The notes under the pieces: generated by a model
The model's database searches: none
What the model was told of the DNA's origin: nothing
The model's input: only the letters and a program-made list of their open reading frames with translations
Shown: positions 36,131-50,925 of the stretch, in pieces
How positions within the stretch are numbered: position 1 is the first letter of the stretch
Layout of the letters: every line of letters begins with the position of its first letter
NCBI GenBank assembly: GCA_963573385.1
Contig: CAUYLG010034913.1
Coordinates: forward strand, 1-64,000
Reading direction: 5' to 3'
DNA from: Cacajao melanocephalus
Lineage: Eukaryota; Chordata; Mammalia; Primates; Pitheciidae
DNA: 64,000 nt
Translations under genes and position numbers: made by a program

Positions 36131-37264
36131 CTGAAACTGAAAATGTATAGTTCATTTATTTTTTTCTGTACCCAACACTTCTGACCTAACCTTTTGATTG
36201 TATTTGTTATTCTTTTGTTCTTTTGTTTGTCTTTCTGAATTAGGAAGTTTGGTATTGATAGACACAGTCATTAAATAATGGAGCTTCCAGGAACTTTGAG
36301 TGATCTTTGCTTATTAAACAAACGAATGTGGCTAATTATTACAGTGGGAGTTGGAGTGGGTATATTTTGTGGGTCTATGAGTTAGAACTCTTGGCTGCAA
36401 GCAAGAAACTGACTCTGGCTATCTTATGCAGAAAAGGAATTTATTGAAGTAGGTTGAGTAGCTTTCAGAGTTAGCAGGAACATGGGAGAACCACACAACC
36501 AGGGTCATGCCACCAAATAGTCCACCTTGGGAATCTGTCACTGGTTCAGCTCTACTGGATTTTCAGTCTTGTTGGTGCTGAATTCTCAACATTGTTATCA
36601 CCACTGCACTTTCATCTCCATGAGGATAATCTTTTAACTGTCCCTGAGTTTTAACAGACCTCCAGGATTCAATATTCCAGCTGGGAACATCTAATTATGT
36701 AAGTATAAGTCATTTGATGCTAAGGAATGAGAGCCTAAGAGATCATCTAGTCTCTGCAGTGTACATAAGATGAGATGGAGTAACACTTACTAACACAGAG
36801 TCTCACAATAAGAGATTCACCTGTATATGGAGAGTATTTTGATAGTAGATATGAAAAAATATATAAATTTATACTGTATGTAATGACAAAATCCTATAAT
36901 CTTTCTCAGATGTTATTTCAACACCTTACCAACTTTATCTGCTATTAGATTTTCTTTTATTCAACATTAGTTAACTTTTTTATTGAGGTTCTTTCCGTAG
37001 TTTAATATTTAGTTTTTGAAACAGTGGACAAAAATTGGTTGGCCTTGATTTTATAAAACCTTTTTATATTCTAAAAGACAGGAATGCACAAGTCTATTTT
37101 TTTTTAGACTTAAAGTTAGAAGATCGAAATGAAGATTATTTAAAACCTGTAATTCATTATTTTTAATACACGTTTGGGGAAAGATTCCTATACTGACATC
37201 AGTTTTTTACTTTCTTTTTCTTTGTTTTCCTCTGGTTTTCTTCCCTTTCATCCTTTATTTAGCC
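36131..37264. other. unassigned AT-rich sequence
   Basis: The stretch 36380-36670 ('gctgcaagcaagaaactgac', 'aaaaggaatttattgaagta') resembles an old interspersed repeat that I cannot name. The rest is unassigned. Confidence 0.3.
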
Positions 37265-38100
37265 CTCTTTCTTTTTGTCCATATTTACTGAACACTTCTA
37301 TTTTTAAGCATGGATGTTTAAAAGAAAAAATAAGAAAACATCATCCCCATCCTCATCCTTGAGGGAGCTCACAGTCCAGTGTAGAATGATAGACAAGCAT
37401 ATGTAAACTAATTTCATTAGCAAGTAAGCAATTACTGTTGCAGTTGAATAATGAAAAAAAATTATAAAGATCAGAAATCTTTGTTAAGTAGATCATATCC
37501 AGTAGGGTAAGCAATGAACATAATCTTGTGTTCACTCTTGTTCTTTTAGAGCAAACAGAATCAGTAGTTTACGTGATGCTTTTTGTTAAGGAGAAATTTT
37601 AAAATACGGAAAAACACAAACTGTAGTGCAAATAATACCCATGGTCTCATGTACCTGAATTGTATATTATATAACATATTTGTGGAATGTTAGTGTATTC
37701 TACACCATAAAATGGTATTTATCACACCATTTTAAAATTTACATGGAGAAGACATTGCAGCAGATAAAACAGCAGATGAGAAAATGCTGACACCAAAAAC
37801 AGAGGCAATGCAGAGAAGCTAGAGTGTAAGACAGAAGACTGATGCATGTGACTAGAGGTAGGTCAGGACCAGATTAGAATGACTTTTGGGCCACAGTAGG
37901 GAATTTGGACTTTAACCTGTAGGCAAAAAGAAATCACTGAAGTTTTTGAAGTAGAAGAGACACATGCCCATATTTCTTTTGCTGAGATGATGTTTCACAA
38001 GGTAAAGTGGAGGGTAGACCAAAATGAAGAAACTGAAAGAGAATATTGATTAAAATGTTTCTGTAATAATATAGGTAAATAGTGGTAAGAAGTTAGACAA
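37265..38100 (-). mobile_element. L2 fragment (LINE-2), reverse strand
   Basis: In reverse orientation it carries L2 landmarks: 'ctgaacacttctattttt' near 37288, 'gagggagctcacagtccag' near 37361, 'gggccacagtagggaatttgg' near 37888, 'gaaatcactgaagttttt' near 37930, and further diverged L2 to about 38100. Confidence 0.65.
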
Positions 38101-39291
38101 AGCAATCATCATTACTGTTGTGAGGGGGGAATAAATTTGACAGAGAAATCTGAATTCTGTATTCATAAAACTAGATATGGATATTAGTGGTCAAACAATT
38201 CAGGAGTTGTGGCTGTTATTTTACAAGTACTTTGACAACTTCACAGAATAAAGATTCCCTAGATATTTTTTTCATCTTGGTTGTTCAAATCTTTGAAAGC
38301 TTTAGATTTAAAACTGATACTGTAATTTGAAGATTTTTACTAGTTTCATGTTTCTATAATATACATTATTTAAAAAATTATATTAGGAGTTAAAGGCAAT
38401 TGATATAGAAGAATACAAGCATTGAAATGTTGATCTACGTCTAGAAACCTGAAAGATGATATACCAAAATTATTGGCTATGGAATCACAGGAGGTGATTT
38501 CAGTTTTGTTTTGAAATTCCTTAGTCATTTTTTTTGAATGATGAACACTATGTTTTTAACATAAGAAACACATAGTAAGCACTCTTGTTTCTTAAGCTAT
38601 TTACCTGCATTTTGAAACGTTGTTTAGATAACTACATTAATCATAAATCTATAGCTATGTGAATAATATAATTCAAAGTTAATATAAGCCTTTTTTTTTT
38701 TTTTTACAAGCACTTGGTTTTCAAAACCCAATGCAAACTCTTACTAGATAATCATTCTATTCTCTTACTTTTGCAGCAGAGTATTGTTGTTTTAAATAAA
38801 GTGATTTTGAAAATTTTTCCTATAGCCTGAACACAAGCAAAATTTGTGTTTGCTTATTTACTAATGATTCTCTTCTACTCTGATTAACCTTGGTTGAGTG
38901 GGTGGTTGAGTAAGGCTGCTCTGGTGTGGGGGTAGTATGTGGGACCTGTTGGGCATCTCTACTGAGTGACTAGGCTGACAGCTGGTTACTTTGTTTTGGA
39001 GAATCTAAATTTTAGTGCCTGTAGGTCTTTTCTCTTCCACTGATGAGATTTTCCAGAGAATTCTCTAATCTCTCATCAGAAGGTAGTAGTAGGCTGCTCA
39101 GAACCAAGTCAAGGAAGGTCCCTGTGGTCCCAGAGTACAAGACGGGGACTTGCACTCAGTTGCTTTTATTTCATTTTCTCTGACCTCTGCTGTGCCTGGT
39201 AACCTAGAACCTAGGTTTTCCTGGTTGGCTTTTTCAGAGAATGAATTTCTTGTCTCTTAGAAGGCATGAGGAGAGGAAGGGGTTGGGGGTG
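38101..39291. other. unrecognised sequence
   Basis: Apart from a T-run near 38691 no feature is recognised. The part from 38880 to 39290 is less AT-rich but has no open frame of note. Confidence 0.35.
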
Positions 39292-39911
39292 AAACTGTTA
39301 CTGGAAAGGGATCTCAATCCAGACCCCAAGAGAGGGTTCTTGGACCGTGTACAAAAATAATTTGGGGCAAGTCCATAAAGTGAAAGCAAGTTCATTAAGA
39401 AAGCAGAGGAATAAAAGAATGGCTACTCCGTAGGCAGAGCAGCAGCTTGGGCTGCTTGACTGATAATACTTACAGTTATTTCTTGAGTACATGCTAAACT
39501 AGGGGTGGATTATTCATGAGTTTTCTGGTAAAGAGGTGGGCAGTCCCCGGAGCTGAGGGTTTCTCTCCTTTTTAGACCATATAGTGTAACTTACTGATGT
39601 TGCCATGGCATTTGTAAACTATCATGGTGCTAGTGAGAGTGTCTTTTAGCATTCAAATGCGTTATAATTAGTTATAATGAGCAGTGAGGAGGACCAGAGG
39701 TCATTTTCACTGCTATCTTGGTTTTGGTCAGTTTTGGCCAGCTGCTTTATTGCAAACTATTGTATCAGCAAGGTCTTTGTGACCTGTATCTTGTGCTGCC
39801 CTCCTGTCTCATCTTGTGACCTAGAAAGACTAACCTTCTAGGTCTCAGCCTTATTTTACTCAGCCCCTATTCAAGATGGAGTCGCTCTAGTTTAAACAGC
39901 TCTGACAAAAC
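39292..39911 (-). mobile_element. second solo LTR of the same class I family, with AAAC duplication
   Basis: The LTR spans 39296-39907, begins TGTTAC and ends TCTGACA, and aligns throughout with the LTR at 18045-18637 ('gatctcaatccagaccccaa', 'aagagagggttct', 'gtggattattcatgagtttt', 'gaggaccagaggtca', 'tattcaagatggagtc'). AAAC flanks it at 39292-39295 and 39908-39911, again a 4-bp duplication. It lacks internal sequence. Its octamer is mutated relative to the first copy. Confidence 0.92.
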
Positions 39912-40539
39912 TACTCCTTATGCAGAATTCCAACCATTCCTCCTTTTTCTATCCCATCTCTTCTGCCTTCTGGAGAAGCTAGCCCCCACTTTGGCTCGCT
40001 TGGACTAGTAGGTTTCCACTATGTTCTGTTTCATCTTTGAGCACTTGTTGACACCTCTCATCTTTGTTCTTGGAAATTTATATCTTTGTAAAATTTCTTA
40101 ATAAAGCTTAAGTGGAGTTTTGGGAGTGAATATTAATTTTAAAATGAGAGGACAAATAAAGAAATAATGAATGTAGTTGAAATGTCATGCAAAGACCACT
40201 GAACTTGAGATCATGTAACCTCAGATCAGATTTTGAATCATAGTTAACAATGTTTTTCCACTACATTTTATTATAACCAAGGTTTATCTAATACTGCATT
40301 GTTGTTGTTGTTTTTACCTTTAAATACTGACCCTATTTGGAATTTACTGTAATATACAGCACTATTTCAAATTTGTTATAATGTATACAGTATGAAGTAG
40401 GGACTCAAATATTAATTTCCAGACAAATATATTTTTCAGATCTCTATTTTGAACTGTAAAACCATACATCTTTCTATGTATCGAAGATTTTCTTTGGAAT
40501 TCTTACAGGCATCAGTTAAAAATTTCCCAAACAACTTGT
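39912..40539. other. unrecognised sequence
   Basis: Nothing supportable is seen. Confidence 0.35.
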
Positions 40540-40785
40540 TAACTTTCTCAAACCTGCATCTCCTCAGGTCTCAGTAATTGGTATAAGCACATAGTTTGCC
40601 AAAGTCAAAAATCTGAGTATCACCTTCAGACTTCTTTCTTACTCTTTCCTCTATTAAATCACCAATCCCCATTGAACTTATATACAGAATTGTCTAAGAT
40701 ATATTTAGCTCTTGTTCTTCTGCTATTGCCCTAAACTTGACCACTACTATCATTTTCTTAGATCACTGTAATTCTGCTCTGCTCT
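40540..40785 (+). mobile_element. L2 fragment (weak), plus strand
   Basis: Pieces such as 'ctattaaatcaccaatcccc' and 'gaccactactatcattttctt' are similar to the L2 ORF2 region in order, but highly diverged. Confidence 0.45.
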
Positions 40786-41045
40786 TGATGCACAAGACAA
40801 ATTCTTGTCCTCAAGAATCTCATATATTGGTGTAAGAGATAGAAAATAAACATGCAAACAAATATTTATATGTATATTTTTATTAGATGATGATATGATA
40901 CTATAATAAAGTCACAAATTTTGCTGTAGGGAGGTCAATTTAATATTAGTAAGGAGTTTAAGAAGAGGAAAAAGACTGAACATAAGATCATTTAATGAAT
41001 AAAAAGTAATGAAGGCTGGAATAATGGCAGTGGTGGAAGGAAATC
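40786..41045 (-). mobile_element. L2 fragment, reverse strand
   Basis: Landmarks are 'cttgtcctcaagaatctcat' near 40804, 'aagagatagaaaataaacatg' and a diverged downstream part with 'gtaatgaaggctggaataat', all fitting reverse L2. Confidence 0.5.
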
Positions 41046-41326
41046 ATAGATTTTTTAAAACTAAAATTTGTATTTTGATATTTCAAAAAAATATATTAAT
41101 TTTAGAAAATTTTAAAAATACAGATAGACTTGGAGAAGACAAAAGAATTTCTTGTGTAATCCTGCTGTTGAGGATAAACACTGTTAATCTCTTGGCTTGT
41201 ATCTTTCTAAGGTGCTTCTTGTGTTTATATGGTTTTTCTTTTCTTACAGAATTACAGTCATACTGTTTGTATTTTGTTGTACCTAGCAAAAGTTTTAAAT
41301 GCCTTTTTCTCTAATGTAGTTATTAA

Positions 41327-41540
41327 AAGCTTGACTGTGGAACCAAAGTGTCTGAGTCAGAATCCTTGCCTTACAATTTTTACTAGCTATGCCCCTGGGC
41401 ATGTTACTTTACTCCTCTATGTACCAGTTTCATCATCTATAAAATTAGTATAGGAGTATAATAAGGGTTAAATTAGTTAATATTGGGAAATGTTTAGAAT
41501 AGCACCTGGTACCTAATAAGTACTTGCTGTCATTACCATT
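41327..41540 (+). mobile_element. MIR element
   Basis: Landmarks in order are 'cttgactgtggaaccaaagt', 'gggcatgttactttactcct', 'gtttcatcatctataaaatta', 'aggagtataataagggtta', and 'agcacctggtacctaataagt'. Confidence 0.82.
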
Positions 41541-41629
41541 CACTCTTCTGCACTATTAATTTTTTTGATTGTATAGTATTGCTTCAAATGGTATGCAATC
41601 TCAGGAGACAATGTTATGTGTGGTCTTTG

Positions 41630-41845
41630 TAGCCAAGTGCACTTGCCTAGTTCTGCCGGTTATTACCCATCTGATCTTTAGCAGTTCACCTTGGCTCTGT
41701 GAGATTCAGTTGCCTTGCATGTAAAATGGAGTTATGATGTTACTGTGTATGGTTCCTGTGAAAAATAAAACATTCATTTGAAATAACTTAGAAAACTGTC
41801 TGGCACAAAATATACACTCGGTAAGTACTGCCTGTTATTCTTGTC
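41630..41845 (+). mobile_element. second MIR element directly downstream
   Basis: Landmarks are 'agttctgccggttattacc', 'gattcagttgccttgcatgta', 'aaaatggagttatgatgtt' and 'aaactgtctggcacaaaatat'. It is in the same orientation as the previous MIR. Confidence 0.72.
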
Positions 41846-43080
41846 AGAGTGGAATAGCTGGACAGTGGGTATCAAAAGTCGAAACCTTTCAATAACATTT
41901 TCAAAATGGAGAAGGCATAAATTGATAAACTTTTTTTCCTTTCTTTTATAAATGTAATAATTCTTAGATAGATATGCCAGAAGGACAATGCTGTATAAAT
42001 AAAAGCTGAATTCCCATTGTAGTAATTTCTTAATCTTCTACTTTGTTAATTTATTTGGTATTCTTTTATAAATAATACTGACAGTATGTGAAACAATATG
42101 TATTTGAAGTTTGAAAATATTTTACATGAACTTTGTGTTAAAATAGTGAAATGCAATATATGTTTTGTAAAGAAGGAATTAGCATCTGACATTTTATTGT
42201 GAATACAGATTTCTACCAGTGAATAAGGCTTCTGATTGAAAAGATTTAGTAGAGTTAAATTTTTTAAAGAGTACTTGGCCTTAAATCAAGAAAAATGCTG
42301 GTTTCTTCGAAGATTATTGAAACAAATGTCTTCAAACTTGAAACATTTGCTGGCAAAGCAGATGTTTCATTTGAGACAAGTGTTTTAACTTGTGTGAAGA
42401 CTCCAAGTAAAATGTTTTCTATGCATGTAAAAAGCTGTATTTAATATGAAATATGGCATTGTAGGCCCAACGTTTAAGTTATATGGATTAGGTAAGAAAA
42501 AGTGATTTTTATTGTGAAAATCGGAATACAGAACTCTGGGGATTGGAATGTTATATTACTCACTTACATGATTAAACAAATTAGGAAAGTATTTGATATT
42601 GAATAATTTCTACATTTAATTTATTCATTATCATGATTCTCTTGGCATTGATTTCCTCATCTGATATCATGAAAGTGTTGGAATCTATTGGAAGTTAGAT
42701 TGCCTAGAGTTTTTTTTGAGTCCTGAAAAGGAGCATTTAATGTGAAATCCTGAAGAGAGATTAATAGTTCAGTTACTTCAGATAGCTGAGTGGATGGATA
42801 GATAATAACTCTTCATGAGTTTATTGTAAGGGTATGGGAAGAAATGAAAGACATAAGTATAATCAAAGACTGTTTCTCATATTATATTATTACATTGCTG
42901 ATTTGGGACTTAAGTACTTTTGATCTCAGGAAAAGCAGGAATATTTAACCCAAGTCACCTTCTTTTTACTTTCCATGAAGTTAGGAGTGATCTGATGAGT
43001 GGCTGCCTGATTTGCTTCAGTTATCATTTGCCTGGCCAGGCATTCTGCTGAGAAGTTTACAGGCTGCATGGTTGTCTATT
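41846..43080. other. AT-rich sequence without recognised features
   Basis: Nothing supportable is seen. Confidence 0.4.
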
Positions 43081-44115
<1,035 letters not shown>

Positions 44116-44399
44116 CATCATCAAGAAAAGAAGAAGTATAAATTGTTAACAGACTAGGGTAGACTTTCTGTACTCCAGAACGATAATGATTGATATTCAC
44201 TTGTATTTTCTTCTTACACTTCGTTTTATTTTTATGCTATCTATAATCTGTTATTTTTACCTAATTTATGATAAAAGAAAACCTTTCCCCTCTCTGATTT
44301 AAATAGAGAGAGAGGGAGAGAATGCACACACGAGCATGCACACATTGGTTTGTGTATGTATTTTGAATCTAATCTGGAAATGGTTTAATTGGAGTTTTG
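44116..44399. other. AT-rich sequence with a short GA-rich/CA-rich tract
   Basis: A low-complexity tract lies at 44305-44345. Nothing else is recognised. Confidence 0.35.
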
Positions 44400-45235
44400 A
44401 GTTCAGTTGCATTTAATATCATCACTGATCAATGTGGGTTGAATTATATAATCTTATGTTTTTCCGCCTATTTGTATGGCTTAAATACATACTATATTTA
44501 CTGTCTATTAATTTTTAATTATGCTTTATTTTTCCTATAACATTTTTTTGTTAAGTGAAGTCTAGAATGCATGTTTAAAAATACAGACATTTTAAGTGTA
44601 CCATTCTATGAATTTTTACAAATGAATACCCACTTATAATTACTACCCAAATGAAGATACGTAACATCTCTCACTCAGAAAGACTATCTCAAGGGTAACT
44701 ACTTTTCTTACTCTGTCACTTTCTTTTCCTTGTTTTTGAATTTCATTTACATGAAATCATAAACTAATTTATGGCTGGCTGCCTGCATTCAACATGTTTG
44801 TGATAGTCATTGATATTGTTGATAGGATTAGTAGTTCATTCTTTTTTTAAATTGCAGTGATCTATCATATGGCTATATAGCAATTTATTTGTCCAGTCTC
44901 CTGTTGATGGACTTGTGGATATTTTTAGTTTTGTTTATTATGAATAAAACTAATATGAACATCCTCATTGGTAATTTTTGGGTGATCATAGGCACTCATT
45001 TTCCAGGGGTATATAGCTAACAGTAGAATTATTGAGTCACATTAGGAGATATAGCCAAGCAGTATTATGAAGTGATTGAATCTCTTTACATTTATATCAG
45101 CAGCAGCATATGAGAGTTCCAGTCCTTTCACATATGCAGTACTACTTAGCATTGTCAGTGTTGTTAATGTTACCCTTTCTGATGTGTGGTATCTCATTGG
45201 TATTAATTTGTGTTTACTTGATAAATGATGAGCTT
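44400..45235 (-). mobile_element. ancient L1M 3'UTR/ORF2 fragment, reverse strand
   Basis: Landmarks of the L1M 3' end in reverse include 'ttcatttacatgaaatcataa' near 44744, 'catatggctatatagcaattt' near 44868, 'cctgttgatggacttgtgga' near 44901, 'ttatgaataaaactaatatg' near 44938 and 'gtggtatctcattggtatt' near 45187. Confidence 0.7.
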
Positions 45236-47164
45236 AAGTAACCCCGAGAAACTTAGATGGTCTAATGTTGGGATCTTTATTATCTCTTCACCCATATCTT
45301 CCACCTTTCAGTTAACAAGGTTATAATCCTACTCAGTTATTAAACTAGGAATCTGTAATGCCTTGTCTGAGTACTATGGTAGACCATAGTTCTGTAATAT
45401 TCTGTAAGAGTACAAATTATGTTTTGTTGTTGAGTGAATGAATGAGCAAATGAACCCTTGACTCTTATGCATCCTTTTCAAATAGATGTGTTTTTATAAT
45501 TTTATATAACAAACATTTAAAAATGTTTTCTCTCTCTTATCACTGCTGTTACCTTAATTTTTGTATAAACCTGGATTCAGGAAAAATGAATTAAACATAA
45601 TCTGGCCAATTTTGTTGTGAACCTAGAGCTGTCTAAAATATGAAGTCTATTTTTATTTATTACTTTTTAAAAAGTAATCTAAAACTGTCATTAGTTGTCT
45701 GCTTTTTCTTCCCTTTTGACTTGTTTGGTCTAGTCAATGAGAACTATTTTTAAATAAGGACTAGAACTAAGAAGGGCCTGGTACGTCTGTCATATAAGGA
45801 TGCTATATTTATTAGAAACATATTTAACAAACAGTGGAAACACTTTCTTTGTATTTCTCTTCCCTACTAGAGAATTAGTATGCAATTTATTAATTGTCTT
45901 GTTTTTTGAGATGATAAAAAGTCAGGCGGGAACAAGGTGATTTTTATAAGAAATACAAATGAAGGAATAGTATATTTGGAATACCAATTTCCCCAATCCT
46001 CTGGTACTGGTACTTTAAATTTTTTAAACCTTCTACTGGTAGACTCTAGGACTTAAGTAAGAAAAATGAACTCTGACAACTGCTAGTAAGTGTTGTCAGT
46101 TTTTTTTTTTTTTTTTTTAGTTATTGTTGGTAAAGAAAGTAAAAACACGAATAAATGAAATTTACATTCACATTAAATCTTTCATGTCTTTGCTTGATTT
46201 AGTTTTCTACTTCTCAACTCTGACAATAGCCATTGGGAGGTAATAATGTTGATTGGTGTCAATTCGTTTTCTCTCCTACTTCCTCTTTGTCCTGTGGAGC
46301 TAGAAAATAATCAAAAGGCAAGATAGATAATAAAGAAAAGTATTTATGTCCAGAGGAATGAATAATCTGTTATAAAACATATGATCTCTATACATATGTA
46401 TACAGGGATATTAATGAGTCATAATCAATTTTAAGTAATTTTTTGCTAATACTAAAGATAACACTTTTAAATACTTAGTACAGTACTTATAATTCTCAAC
46501 AAGCATTATGTATTATTACTACATATTGCAGTATTTTAAAGTTTCAAAAATTACAATTGATTCAAGTTAATGCTCTGTTAATATATCAATAACTTGCAGA
46601 TATGACCATATATATTCTTATGGGAAAGAAAAATGTTAAATAACAGATACTAGTTTAGGAATTAAAAATATAGGATATTTTATATTCTCTACAGAGTAGG
46701 CCTCAAGGAGCATGTGTGTGTTCTGTGAAAGCTATTTGTTATTACATGTATCCCAGGAAAATACCAGACCATTGAAAATGGTATGATAGGCAGTCCCTGA
46801 GTAAAGGAAATATATTGAAAGTTTATTTTTAATTATGAGTCCCACCTAATCCACATTTTACATGTGTTGAATCTCAACATATATAAGGAAAGAGATATTG
46901 CATTTTTAAAAAGTATAAAGTTACTGTTTTATGTAGAGTCTTATTTTCTAATTTTTAAGTCAATCTATAGTAGTAGTCCTTTAAATTATATATAGGCTCC
47001 ATACAACCAGGGATCATATCTTTTCCATATTTGTTTAATATAATGTGATGTGTTAGATAATTAGCTGCTCGCTGATTGTTTTCTGGATTAAATTGAATCC
47101 CATTTTAAATTGAATCTTTTTAAATTAAAAAGAAAGGCAGCTAGAGTACAGATTTTGTTTTTAA
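45236..47164. other. AT-rich sequence without recognised features
   Basis: A T-run near 46100 and AT-rich unique-looking DNA are present. No gene is seen. Confidence 0.4.
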
Positions 47165-47330
47165 AACAACACTGAATTTTCAACTAGACTGGGGTTCAGA
47201 TCCCAGTCCTGCTTCCTTAAAAGCTTGGGCAAATTGCTTGCTCTTAAGCCTTGGTTTCTGTGCCTGTGCTTATGAATTATTATTACTATTTGGGTGGTTA
47301 ATAAAAGTTATCTTTTAGAATACACTAAAT
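47165..47330 (+). mobile_element. MIR fragment
   Basis: Landmarks are 'ctagactggggttcagatccc', 'ttgggcaaattgcttgctc' and 'ccttggtttctgtgcctgtg' in the plus orientation. Confidence 0.65.
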
Positions 47331-47579
47331 ATATACAAATCATCTTCAAAACTTACTAGCATATAACTGTTAATTAGTAGCTATCATCATCAGTTTTATT
47401 ATTATTTATAATTCAGGATTAACTTGACTCTGATATGAAACAAAAGAAATATATTGATTGTTCTTTAATCCACTTAGAAGTAAAATAATGGATCAGTTAT
47501 TACCCTTTGATGGTTTTAGGTTTAAAATAGTTTCATCTTTTATTTTAAAGTCCCAGGCAAAGGCAAAGTGAATTATTCT

Positions 47580-47740
47580 AATTCTGTATGTTATTTATTT
47601 ATTCACTTAATAAATATTTTTAGAGCTTTAACCATGTTTCAGGTACTGTTTGGAGTTCTGAGGATATATCAGTTAACAAGAAAATGTCCATGTTTTGTGG
47701 AGTTTCTGATCTATTTGAGGAGATATAATTAATATATAAA
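47580..47740 (-). mobile_element. L2-type 3' end fragment, reverse
   Basis: 'attcacttaataaatatttt', 'ccatgtttcaggtactgttt', 'gaggatatatcagttaacaag' and 'gtggagtttctgatctattt' follow the common order of a reverse-strand L2 3' end. Confidence 0.6.
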
Positions 47741-50700
47741 TATACACACTTCTATCTCATATATATATATTTTAAAAATCCATGTGAGCGTTTATTTGTA
47801 TAAATATATAATGGAATCATGAGTTCTGTTTTAGCCATCTTAAGTTTTAGATGCATAGTAGAAATCCAAGTACAGATATGTTAAACATGGAATCTTTGGG
47901 TTTTAGGGGATCTAACGAACAAATGAAAGGTTAGGTCTTAGGAACTGCTTAAAGCTATGGCCAAGGAAGACAGTAATTCAGGGAACAAATTATCCACTAT
48001 AATAAATGCCATGGTCAAGTAATTTAAGAACCGAATTTTGCCTAAATAGAAGTCGTTGCTGATTGTGTAAGATGTTTCAGGGATGTGATTAAGTTTGAAA
48101 AGCTGATTGGAATGAGAGAATGTTATAAAAACAGCAAGTATAGCCAACATATATCACAGGATTCTCTGTATTATCAATATTTATAAAATATTTTATAGTT
48201 TTTAATTATAATTTCCCAAAAACCAATGTAAATGATATAAGTATAGATCCCAATTCTTCTGTTCGCTTCTTCTACTAGAAAATGTCATTACGAACTCCTT
48301 TATATGTGACTTAACAGTGTTTATTTCCTAAAGGAAATTGTGATTGTTTATTTAAATGGTAGTATAAAAATATGCAAACCTGTTTCTTATTAATCCATTC
48401 ATCCTAGCTCATTTTTAATGTTTACATTTGTACAACATCATTTACCATAATTTGTTCAATGCATAATGTAGGTATGTAGCTTATTTTTTTGTTGTTTTAT
48501 TTTCTAGAGCACATTTGAACTTGCAATAAAGCAGAAACATATATTATAAACTGACTGAAATACTGTGCCAATAAATATATTGCTGAATTTTCATTTCCTT
48601 CAGAAGCCCACAAGAAATGTTAAATAGTGTTGGTTCACAATTCCAAGATTCATTTCTTTCTTTAACATATTATTTTGAAATTTGGGCTTATAAAAATTGC
48701 TGCAAAGTCACTACTAACTGAAACTACAAAATGAGTTTTTTTGTGTAGAATGTAATGACAGTCTATCCTGTGTATTTTATTTTTTATTTTCCAAAGAAGG
48801 AAACAAAGTCTACAGAATGTCATAATAGATAATTATAGGATTATGTCTAAAGTCAATATCAAATATTTTTAAAGAAAGACATCATGAAATACTGCCAAGG
48901 ATTTTAACTAAAGCACTAATTGGAATAATGTAGTTTTGTTTATAAACTCCATGTAGCATTTCTTCGAATACCTACTTTGACAAATGCAAGCAAATCTGAA
49001 TTTATCAGAGTCTCAGTTAACCATGGAACAAGTGGTAGTAAATGACACAAGAGGTTTAAAACCCTCTTGACTCTGCAAGTACTTTATCAGTTGAAATGTA
49101 CAACTGGTGAATAGTTATAAGAGCAAGCTTTCGTAAGTGAATCATGTCCATTTGATGATTTCCTGTGGTATTAGTTAGCCAATACAGTCAATCTCACATT
49201 TTATAAAATTCCACTAGAATGCAATACAAGAGTATTTTATGATTTGTTCAAATAACATTGTAATGGGAATTTCAACAAAATGAAGGAAGCACATTTGTCA
49301 CAATCAGCTGTGTTTTTCATTGTGACAGTACTTAGTTATGAAGCCACTACTATAAAATTCATTGAAACAGATTTTATATATATTTGCAATGCTATTGATT
49401 TATAACTTTTTTTCAGCACTCCTGCTAGAGTTCCATACAGTGCTCTGTATTTTGAGTTAATGCTGTTGATCTGCTTTTAAGTGTTGATTATACTTTATTG
49501 ACTACTTTAATTTTTTCTTGATCAACAGTTGTTCAAAAGTTGATTTAGTGCTGTTTATTAGTAATGGTTTTAAGATCAATTCTAGTAAAGAAAAGTCTTT
49601 GGCTTCTAATTTCTCTTAATAGTTCTTCTCTTACCTGTGACTATCACCATTTATTTAGAGAGGGGAAATGTATAGTGTCTTTTTGCATTTAGAATATAGA
49701 TAAATTCTTTCCTCACATGAACCTGTTTTTTCTGTGACTAACAATAACAAAGAGAATTTATATTTTCATAAATAATGAGTAAAGGTCAAGTATTATTTTC
49801 AGAAATTCTCGGCAGAATCATCATTTCAAACGTGTTAATTTTTTGATTATCTACTCTCTGTATGTAAATTTCCAATTTACTTGACATAGTGTCAAGTTAA
49901 ATGAGTTATTTCAAGACTACATAAGTCTATTAAGAGTGCAAAGAAGATATTTCTTAATTATATTTAGACATGTTTTTATCTTATTTTAGAATTTATTTAG
50001 AATTACAAATTATTTGAGTGTGAAGAGATTCTCTTTTTGAAACTCCTAGCGTTATCATTGAGAAAGTTAAGATAGAAACTTTACCTTCAGGCAAGATAAA
50101 GTGACTTGCCTGAAGTCATGTAGACATATTATTAAAGAGCTTAGTATGATGCTTATATATGAAGTGTTTAATAATTGTCTACTGAATTAGAAGTGTATCA
50201 AAACATAGGTAAATGATAATGATAGATGAAGGAGACAATGTGTACTTAGATAGAATTATAAATTAGTACTAATTAAAATATTATCAAAATTAAGTGAACT
50301 TTAAAAAACATTTTTAATAATGAAGTAAGGCAATATTGTACTTAGCTCATTCGCTTTACTTACAACTTGTTCAACCAAAGTAATATATGTAGACTGGCAC
50401 TAATGAGCATTATCCTTGGTTTCACTTATACTGTATAAAGAAGTTATAACACCAAGCCTACTAATAACTTTGCTTGACAGCAGGGAGAAGGCAAGTGATA
50501 CATTTTTCATGTGATTATTATAAGGTTTGTATTTTAAAGTTATCCCTGAATTTATAAATTGTTTTTTAGAATAGAAGTGGCGTGAATGATTTTGCACATT
50601 CCTGTAGAATTTTAATATTGATGATGACAATACTTTTAATTAAAATTTTGTTTGAAATTTAAAAGCAAATATAAACTCTATATAATTTAAAGTTTGTGTA

Positions 50701-50925
50701 CATTTTTTAATAATACCTGATTTGGGTATTGACGTAATTTAAATTGCCTTTTCTTTCTCCTTGTTGTTACAGCTTTTTGTACCTTGGGATTATCTTGAGA
50801 ATTCAATAATCAACTAAAATTGGAAGATTTAGAAAAATTCTGAAATGAAGTTGAAGAGATTAAAATAAAAGATCTGAGATTTATGCTTTATATAAATGTA
50901 AAGAAATCTACCTTTTAAGGGTTGC
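47741..50925. other. long AT-rich stretch without recognised features
   Basis: A short TA run lies near 47760. Two reverse frames of 70 and 76 codons (47938-48150, 50400-50630) have AT-driven composition and no motif. I recognise no repeat family or gene in these 3.2 kb, which makes this the largest apparently single-copy part of the window. Confidence 0.4.
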
